A stretch of DNA of 64,000 bases from Leptospira wolffii serovar Khorat str. Khorat-H2 (lineage in GTDB: Bacteria > Spirochaetota > Leptospiria > Leptospirales > Leptospiraceae), in contig NZ_AKWX02000012.1 in assembly GCF_000306115.2 (NCBI RefSeq), positions 124,001-188,000 of the forward strand. Reading direction: 5' to 3'. Every line of letters starts with the position of its first letter. Position 1 is the first letter of the stretch. Positions 58,126 through 64,000 of the stretch are shown here, piece after piece. The notes below the pieces were generated by a model, which worked only from the letters and a program-made list of their open reading frames with translations, did no database searches and had not been told where the DNA came from. Made by a program: the position numbers and the translations under genes.

Positions 58126-58845
58126 TTGCTAACCAAACGCTTTTTTGTTATTTTCTGTATTTGTAATGCGATTTTTTCCTGTGGGAAAAGCGCACAGACT
58201 CAAAGCCATGATCGGGGGCTGATAAAGGGATATAAAGCCATGCCGATCATAAGGTTGATTCCCATTAGACCGATCGGAGCAAAAGAAACTCTAGCGCCCG
58301 AGTCCAACGGATGTTTCGAACTTTACGATCAATCCCATTTCGATAAGAAGAAAAAGAACTTTAAGTTTTCTCCCGAAAAGAGCGCAAAAGTCTTCGGAGA
58401 TTTTTTAAGAGATCAATTTGAGAATAGAATCTCCCGATTGGAGCTTTATGAAATCGAGAAGTCGGATTCAGGGGTTCATGCGACCCTATTTCATGCTAGT
58501 TGGAAAAACGTAGAATTCGGAATAGGGACCAGCTATTTGTACGTAACTCCGGAGAATAAACTGGAAGGTGTGAAACTTTGCGTCTTCGATTTTATACCCG
58601 AGAAAGAACCCAGCGGTTATTGCTCTCAAGAGGAGGCCTTTCGCCTCTGGTCGACTTATTACAGGGATCGCTTGAAGGTCGATAAGGAATATGTCAATAT
58701 ATACATAAAGACCAGATATCAGAGCTTAAATCCGGAGGATCCTTTACTTCTTACTCCTTACTGGAAAGTCGGATCTTACAGCTACGATAATGCAAACTTA
58801 CTAGTCAGTCAGATCGATTGCTCGGTTGTCGAAATTCAATGGTAA
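58126..58845 (+). CDS. Hypothetical lipoprotein, tandem paralogue B
   Basis: The TTG at 58126 with GGGAGGG eight bases upstream gives a lipoprotein signal ending AIFSC (Cys19); a GTG at 58102 is also in frame. The 239 residues share IRLIPIRP, ESNGCFELYD, KLCVFDFIPEKEPSGYCSQEEAFRLW and LLTPYWKVGSYSYDNANLLVSQIDC with the upstream gene. Cys positions are conserved between the two. The function is unknown. Confidence 0.75.
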   Translation: MLTKRFFVIFCICNAIFSCGKSAQTQSHDRGLIKGYKAMPIIRLIPIRPIGAKETLAPESNGCFELYDQSHFDKKKKNFKFSPEKSAKVFGDFLRDQFENRISRLELYEIEKSDSGVHATLFHASWKNVEFGIGTSYLYVTPENKLEGVKLCVFDFIPEKEPSGYCSQEEAFRLWSTYYRDRLKVDKEYVNIYIKTRYQSLNPEDPLLLTPYWKVGSYSYDNANLLVSQIDCSVVEIQW

Positions 58846-58919
58846 GAAAAGTCCGGTCGATTGAAATGAAACTGCTGCAATGCCTTTCGAAGCTCTCTTT
58901 TAGTCCGTCTTAATATCCA

Positions 58920-60080
58920 ATGCGGGAAATATTCTTAGCATTTCTAAGATTAGGGCTGGTGAGTTTCGGAGGGCCGACCGCCCACATAGGATACTTCCAT
59001 TCCGAATTTGTAATCAAGAAAAAGTGGATAGAAGAATCAGTATTCGCGGAAATGCAGGCGATTTGCCAAATGCTACCGGGACCGGCGAGTAGCCAGTTAG
59101 GTATATGTATAGGAGCCATTCGTGGCGGTACCGGAGGCGGATTGGCTGCGTGGTTAGGATTTACTCTGCCTTCCGCGGTTTTACTCGTATTGTTTGCGGA
59201 GCTCGTAAAGAAGGATATCATTCCCGAGTTGGGATGGATCCAAGGATGGAAGCTTGTGGCGGCGGCGGTCATCGCTCACGCCGTATTTTCGATGGGGAAA
59301 ACGATCGTAGAAGGCCCCGTCTCAGCGGGTATCGTCGTCTTTTCTCTGGTAACCTCCTTAATTTTTCGGGATTTACCCCAGATCGTTTACATTCTCTTAG
59401 CGGGGATCTTGGGTTCCTTATTCTTGCGACCGGAGGAACAGAAGGGCTACGAGAAAAAACTCTTTTCCAAGAGTAGGAAACTGGCTTGGATACTAATCGT
59501 CTCATTTTTTCTACTCTTGGGAATTCTTCCGATTTTAAGAATTTGGATCGGAGGTAGATTCTTGGAAATCGCCGACGGGTTCTACAGAACGGGAGCCTTG
59601 GTTTTCGGAGGAGGGCATGTTGTCCTTCCTTTGCTCGAAAAGGAATTCGTTTCTCCCGGGTTCCTGGATCATGATATTTTTCTAATGGGATACGGAGCCG
59701 CTCAGGCGGTTCCGGGGCCCCTTTTCACATTCTCCGCTTATATAGGAGTTTTTCTGGACGGAATCGGAGGAGCGGTCGCAGGCTTGGTTTGGATTTTTCT
59801 ACCCTCTTTTCTCATTCTATTCGGAGTCTTGCCGTACTGGGAAAAGATACGCGAATATCCATGGATTTCTTCCGCAGTGAAGGGGATGAATGCCTCCGTG
59901 CTGGGGATTCTTGCAGCTGCCTTATACGATCCGGTTTTGAAGACTTCGGTTCATTCTTGGCTAGACCTTGGATTTGCGGTCCTTTTATTTTTGGGATTGC
60001 TATTGTTCCGAATTCCGAACTGGTTCCTATTGTTTCCGGGATTTTTGTACGGGTTGTTTAGGGGAGCCGGGTATCTTTAA
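58920..60080 (+). CDS. chrA: Chromate transporter, ChrA family (two-domain)
   Basis: The 386-residue membrane protein matches the CHR family: AFLRLGLVSFGGPTAHIGYFHSEFV, QAICQMLPGPASSQLGICIGAIRGGTGGGLAAWLGFTLPSA in the first half, and the counterpart GALVFGGGHVVLPLLEKEFV...YGAAQAVPGPLFTFSAYIGVFLDGIGGAVAGLV in the second. These duplicated motifs define bidomain ChrA efflux proteins. Chromate resistance is family knowledge; other anions are possible. It sits between lipoprotein genes without a regulator gene. Confidence 0.93.
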   Translation: MREIFLAFLRLGLVSFGGPTAHIGYFHSEFVIKKKWIEESVFAEMQAICQMLPGPASSQLGICIGAIRGGTGGGLAAWLGFTLPSAVLLVLFAELVKKDIIPELGWIQGWKLVAAAVIAHAVFSMGKTIVEGPVSAGIVVFSLVTSLIFRDLPQIVYILLAGILGSLFLRPEEQKGYEKKLFSKSRKLAWILIVSFFLLLGILPILRIWIGGRFLEIADGFYRTGALVFGGGHVVLPLLEKEFVSPGFLDHDIFLMGYGAAQAVPGPLFTFSAYIGVFLDGIGGAVAGLVWIFLPSFLILFGVLPYWEKIREYPWISSAVKGMNASVLGILAAALYDPVLKTSVHSWLDLGFAVLLFLGLLLFRIPNWFLLFPGFLYGLFRGAGYL

Positions 60081-60233
60081 CAGAAAAGTCTTATAAGAAT
60101 AAAAAAGACATGATTGTTTGGCACGAATAAGAGATTTAGAAGTCGTGAAGAATGGGACGAATTTTGAATACTTATTATTCTTATAAGCGGATTTATAGTT
60201 TTACATTAGGTATCCTTTTGCGGCGGAAATAAA

Positions 60234-60983
60234 ATGAAGAAAATCACTGTAGCCTTTATCGTTTTATTTACCGTATTCCTGGATTGTTCCAAGAACATTC
60301 AAGAAACGGAAAAACAATCTCCGGACGTGGACATTCATTCCATTCTGGATAACGTTTTCTCGGATTACTCCTTAATGCATGGTATTTCTTTGAAATTCAA
60401 TAAGCAAAAATCGAGCTACGATTTCGACTACGGGTCCGAAGGCTTGTATTGGCACGATGTAGGAAAATTTTTAATCGCAGGCGATCGGATCGAATTGAAA
60501 CCCTCTAAGTGCGAGCCGAAATGCGAGCAGTCTTTCGGTAAGGGTTTTTGCGAGATAAAGCCTAAGAGCGAATCCTATTCTCATAGGCTTTCCTTGAATT
60601 GTTATTCGAATTCCAATAATTATTTATTGCATACAAGTGTAAAAAATAATTCGGCTTCCTTCGATATCCGACAAAGTGCCTACTTGGAGAATGAAATTAT
60701 TTTTTATAAAGGGAGGGAATATCGATCCGTTGGCGGAAAGAATGGAACCACTATCGATAATGTGAAAATCCGGAAGGAACCGAATGTAAACGCCAAAGAA
60801 TTGGAATTCTCTACTGATTTATACGGTCCGTATCTAAACCATATTCCTAAAAACACGGGTATCAAATTGTATATGAGGACTCTTGAGAAGGACAGGGTGA
60901 AACAATGGGAAAACTATTGGTATTTTGTCGAGACTGACTCTACATCCGGTTGGGTATTCGGAGAATTCGTAAAATTCAAATAA
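60234..60983 (+). CDS. Lipoprotein with C-terminal SH3-like domain
   Basis: The 249-residue product has a lipobox ending VFLDC (Cys18). An acidic N-terminal region with several Cys (KPSKCEPKCEQSFGKGFCEI) is followed by a C-terminal bacterial SH3-like domain (NVKIRKEPNVNAKELEFS...SGWVFGEFVKFK). The domain layout resembles the SH3 lipoprotein at 5422, though overall similarity is low. It is flanked by long non-coding stretches. Confidence 0.75.
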   Translation: MKKITVAFIVLFTVFLDCSKNIQETEKQSPDVDIHSILDNVFSDYSLMHGISLKFNKQKSSYDFDYGSEGLYWHDVGKFLIAGDRIELKPSKCEPKCEQSFGKGFCEIKPKSESYSHRLSLNCYSNSNNYLLHTSVKNNSASFDIRQSAYLENEIIFYKGREYRSVGGKNGTTIDNVKIRKEPNVNAKELEFSTDLYGPYLNHIPKNTGIKLYMRTLEKDRVKQWENYWYFVETDSTSGWVFGEFVKFK

Positions 60984-61138
60984 ACCGGGCTCGATTCTAA
61001 TTCGACCGAGTGAATGCAACCGGAAAGCCTCTTGTTTATGAATTAACTTTTGAGGTTCGGATCCGGGACTCGCGGGCACGTAAAATTCTTTACAACCTCT
61101 CATTGTGCCGGAAAGACTAATTACTAAGGACGAGCGTC

Positions 61139-61471
<333 letters not shown>

Positions 61472-62174
61472 GAAAATTTAAGTATTTGGGGAGAGGGTTC
61501 TCCGCCTAAGGACTATTCGTAGCCTGGGGGTTGCCTCCAACGATAATTTTCAGTGTATCTGAAAGCTCTGAACGGAAATTCTGTTCCTCCGACCTGTAAT
61601 TGAGCGAGCCCCCACCCATCTCGGGATCGGGGGGCGGGTCCCTAAGAGGGGACGCTCGGTTTTCTCTCTAACAGAAACAGTTCAGATCTTCCAGCCCGAT
61701 TCACATTTCACGCGGAATTCTTGCTCCAATTACGTGAAATCGCCGGAAGCGAGAGATTTTGCCGGCTTTTCGTGGCACTCCATTCCATCTATATATTCAA
61801 AGAACCGAAATATAAGTCCGATTTAAACTACGGCTATGCAATGCCTTCCTATGACTCTAAACTTTGTTTACGATTATGAATCGTCCGCTGTCCTGAGGGA
61901 AGAGTTGCTTGATTCGCAAAAGAAAGGCTATGGGTAAAATGTCTGGTTGGTCGGTCCGTTCACTTTATAGTTTTATCGAGATCGATTCGATCCCATACTT
62001 CGCATAGCGAATGACGGTGGGGCTGATCCATCTTCACTAATTCAACCCCTATCTTTTGCTTGGCAAAATCCATGTATAGGCTTAACGTCTCTTCTTGAGC
62101 TTAGGAGGCCGCTTATTCTGCGGGTCTTGGATTTCTCCCCGGATTATTCACTCAGATCATTAGCGAGAAAAATT
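61472..62174. other. Gene-poor region with dispersed repeat copy B
   Basis: Over 700 bases without a supported gene. The first 280 bases include copy B of the dispersed repeat (61569-61755). A 33-residue frame at 61836-61937 encodes MQCLPMTLNFVYDYESSAVL and a helical end, and may be a remnant of a gene, but nothing else supports it. The rest is AT-rich and leads to the ankyrin gene. Confidence 0.45.
61569..61755. repeat. Dispersed intergenic repeat, copy B
   Basis: This is the partner of copy A (6670-6855), with the same order of blocks: TGAACGGAAATTC, TTCCTCCG, GAGCCCCCACCCATC, TCGGGATCGGGG, TAACAGAAACAG, GCGGAATTC and TTACGTGAAATCG. Identity is roughly two-thirds by eye. Both copies lie between genes with no coding frame across them. 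Confidence 0.6.
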
Positions 62175-63203
62175 ATGAATAAGAATATATTATTAATCTT
62201 AGTGATGGTTTTTTCATTACAGTATTGCTCGACTACACCCAAACTACTCGAGTCGATTAGAAATCATGATAGACATACTGCTTTCGGGCTTCTCGATAAT
62301 GATCCATCCTTAATATCCGTTCGCGATCAAAACGGAAATTCTGCCTTGCATTATGCCGTTTCCGTATCCGATGACGACCTCCTGATCGAATTGATCAAGA
62401 GATATCCTAATATAAATGTAAATGTCCAAAATAATAACGGCACTTCTCCGGTTCATATCGCTGCCGAAAAGCAGAACTTAAACGCTCTTAGGATACTCTT
62501 AAAATCCGGGGCAAATTTCGAACTTAAGACGAATATGGGCTCTACTCCTTTGTTGCTTGCCGTCTTTAAGAATGCACTTCCATCTATCAAATTTTTAATC
62601 GAGACGGCAAAAGCGAATCCGAATGTGATCGATAAGGACGGGACGCCTCCGCTTATATATGCGATCTATAAGAGCTATACGGAAGTGGCTTTGTATTTGA
62701 TCGAACACGGAGCGGATTGCAATCTTAAGGACAAGGACGGAATTAGTCCCTTGTTCGAGGCCGCCACTCGGGGAAATCTGAATATAGTAAAGGCGTTGTT
62801 GGCCCGAGGAGCGCCTATCGACGACCAAATGTCTAAGGGTTTTACCCCCTTGCATAATGCCATCGGTTTTAGTAGATATGAGACCGCCGATTTCCTGATT
62901 GAAAGCGGCGCAAATCCTAATCTCTCGAATCGGGACGGTCTGAATGCGGTTCTATTCGCATGCGCCAACGGTAATTTAGCTATTCTTGAAAAAGTTATAA
63001 AGTTCGGCGGAAGCTTAAATTCTCAAGACAATAGAAAAAGGACGGCGTTGCACTTTGCGGCATATAATGGTCGTTTACCGATTGCGACTTATCTATTAAG
63101 TAAAGGCGCAAGTTTATATGCAAAGGATTTGGATGGCAAAACGCCGTACGATATGGCCTTAGAAAGAAAGAATAAGGATCTATACGATATACTTAAGCCG
63201 TAG
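62175..63203 (+). CDS. Ankyrin-repeat lipoprotein
   Basis: The ATG at 62175 gives 342 residues with a lipobox ending SLQYC (Cys18); a longer frame upstream is less likely. About eight ankyrin units follow, each with G-x-TPLH-like turns: NGNSALHYAVSVSDDDLLIELI, NGTSPVHIAAEKQNLNALRILLKSGA, MGSTPLLLAVFKNALPSIKFLIE, DGISPLFEAATRGNLNIVKALLARGA, KGFTPLHNAIGFSRYETADFLIESGA and KRTALHFAAYNGRLPIATYLLSKGA. Exported ankyrin proteins are common in leptospires; the partner is unknown. Confidence 0.88.
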   Translation: MNKNILLILVMVFSLQYCSTTPKLLESIRNHDRHTAFGLLDNDPSLISVRDQNGNSALHYAVSVSDDDLLIELIKRYPNINVNVQNNNGTSPVHIAAEKQNLNALRILLKSGANFELKTNMGSTPLLLAVFKNALPSIKFLIETAKANPNVIDKDGTPPLIYAIYKSYTEVALYLIEHGADCNLKDKDGISPLFEAATRGNLNIVKALLARGAPIDDQMSKGFTPLHNAIGFSRYETADFLIESGANPNLSNRDGLNAVLFACANGNLAILEKVIKFGGSLNSQDNRKRTALHFAAYNGRLPIATYLLSKGASLYAKDLDGKTPYDMALERKNKDLYDILKP

Positions 63204-63325
63204 ATTGTCGAATTCGCTTATTCAATACCATTTTTGAATCATATCAAAGTAAAGAAGGTTCAAGGTCGCAAGTTTTATGATTCACGTAAGAGCTGCGAAG
63301 TCGTTTTTGCATTCGCCGTCGCAAC

Positions 63326-63892
63326 CTATTGTTTCTGAGATCCCGCCGAAATCGCCGTAGTCAATAGCCAAACGATGCCGAATGCGTAAAAATTGAAATT
63401 GTAGGTATAATCTTCTTCCCGGACGAAGCTCACGAAAAAGAGATCCGGGAGCAGTAGTCCGGCCGCGAGAAGGATTCCGGAAAAAATTTGTAGGAAAAGA
63501 AGCGTCTTGGGAACCCAAGAACTTCTCCAAAAGCCGCCGAAAAAGAAGACGAGGAAAGAAGGTAGGATAAAGAAGATATTTGAACCCACTCTTACGCTGA
63601 CATTCTCCACCGTGCTTCTTACTGGTTCGTTCCCGAAAAGAGCGCCTAACTTAGAGAAAAATCCTCCGGAAGTCTCCGTCCCTAGATCGATGGAATAATC
63701 CACCCAGGCGCTCAAGCTGAAAAATAATTGCGTTAAGGCCAAAATAAAGAGCAGCTTTTCCTTTCCCGATTTTTCCGAGAAGAATTCGGAGAATCTTCCT
63801 ATTAGCTGGGAGAGAAATTTCTTCCAGCCTTGGATGACTATCGGCAGGGCGGGGATTGCCAGGCTTAGATCGCGGATCAAATTTCGGATCAT
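63326..63892 (-). CDS. Hypothetical membrane protein
   Basis: The 188-residue product has four hydrophobic segments (roughly 45-62, 103-118, 128-150 and 165-182) and an amphipathic N-terminal helix. No family is recognised. Its ATG overlaps the stop of the RidA-family gene (ATGA), so it is the second gene of that transcript. Confidence 0.65.
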   Translation of the reverse strand: MIRNLIRDLSLAIPALPIVIQGWKKFLSQLIGRFSEFFSEKSGKEKLLFILALTQLFFSLSAWVDYSIDLGTETSGGFFSKLGALFGNEPVRSTVENVSVRVGSNIFFILPSFLVFFFGGFWRSSWVPKTLLFLQIFSGILLAAGLLLPDLFFVSFVREEDYTYNFNFYAFGIVWLLTTAISAGSQKQ

Positions 63893-64000
63893 CCGACCGA
63901 AACCGTGAGTTCGACTTCTACCGGGGACCCGAGCGGCAATGCGGAATTCCCGACTGCGAATCTAGCGTGCTTTCCCTTTTCTCCGAATATCTCGAGCAGA
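63889..64000 (-). CDS. RidA / YjgF family protein, C-terminal fragment (partial)
   Basis: The minus strand entering from the window edge reads LLEIFGEKGKHARFAVGNSALPLGSPVEVELTVSVG and then stops at 63889. This is the typical RidA/YjgF C-terminus: the conserved Arg (HARFAVG) that binds the substrate carboxylate, LPLGSPVEVE, and a final strand. The family deaminates reactive enamines or imines. Its stop overlaps the next gene's start. Confidence 0.85.
   Translation of the reverse strand, partial: LLEIFGEKGKHARFAVGNSALPLGSPVEVELTVSVG

Overview
The window is a chromosomal stretch of a spirochaete, almost certainly a Leptospira. The supporting signs are a FlaA-type flagellar sheath protein, many lipoproteins with the loose spirochaetal lipobox (LLSC, FLSC, LQYC, LFC), a lipase-chaperone-like protein, an acyltransferase/glycerol-3-phosphate dehydrogenase fusion, and scattered rather than operonic biosynthetic genes. 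Base composition looks like mid-40s % G+C by eye (not computed), which would suit an intermediate or saprophytic species better than L. interrogans; that placement is inference.

Layout. 1-6.6 kb: start of a dienelactone hydrolase (minus), a ChaN-like protein, a class A penicillin-binding protein with an N-terminal zinc ribbon, and two envelope proteins. 6.6-8.5 kb: a gene-poor block with a dispersed repeat, an SRPBCC protein, and tRNA-Tyr followed downstream by a 212-bp tandem array in which each unit restarts with the last 18 nt of the tRNA, plus tRNA-Thr. 8.5-25.7 kb: transketolase N-terminal subunit, a SirB1-like protein, a polyprenyl synthase, an MBL hydrolase, a minus-strand operon (lipase chaperone, apolipoprotein N-acyltransferase, exonuclease-like protein), a PdxB-like dehydrogenase, a FlaA-like protein, lipoproteins, an MFS transporter and two very small membrane proteins.

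25.7-28.6 kb is the most unusual part. It is an AT-richer island bracketed by two nearly identical terminators. It holds a short SpvB-domain protein with a Cys-rich C-terminal tail, followed by three tandem paralogous lipoprotein genes. Each of the second and third copies is preceded by a duplicate of the codons that end the SpvB protein. This looks like a compact polymorphic toxin with an immunity array, but toxicity and immunity are inferred only.

28.6-44 kb: a WG-repeat lipoprotein, an FGGY kinase and TetR regulator with a 26-bp perfect palindrome upstream of the kinase, the acyltransferase/dehydrogenase fusion, hisZ, purA, tRNA-Lys and tRNA-Glu, enoyl-CoA hydratase and HMG-CoA lyase family genes, an orphan ABC ATPase and a large M48 peptidase. 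44-51 kb: ccmABC, then a response regulator/PP2C phosphatase, then purC-purS-purQ, closely spaced on the plus strand. 52-57.3 kb: an EAL protein and a SUF operon (sufC, sufD, Rieske, sufS, sufU) without sufB. 57.4-64 kb: two tandem paralogous lipoproteins, a chromate transporter, an SH3 lipoprotein, a SufT/MIP18-like gene, a second copy of the dispersed repeat, an ankyrin lipoprotein and the 3' end of a RidA-family gene coupled to a membrane protein.
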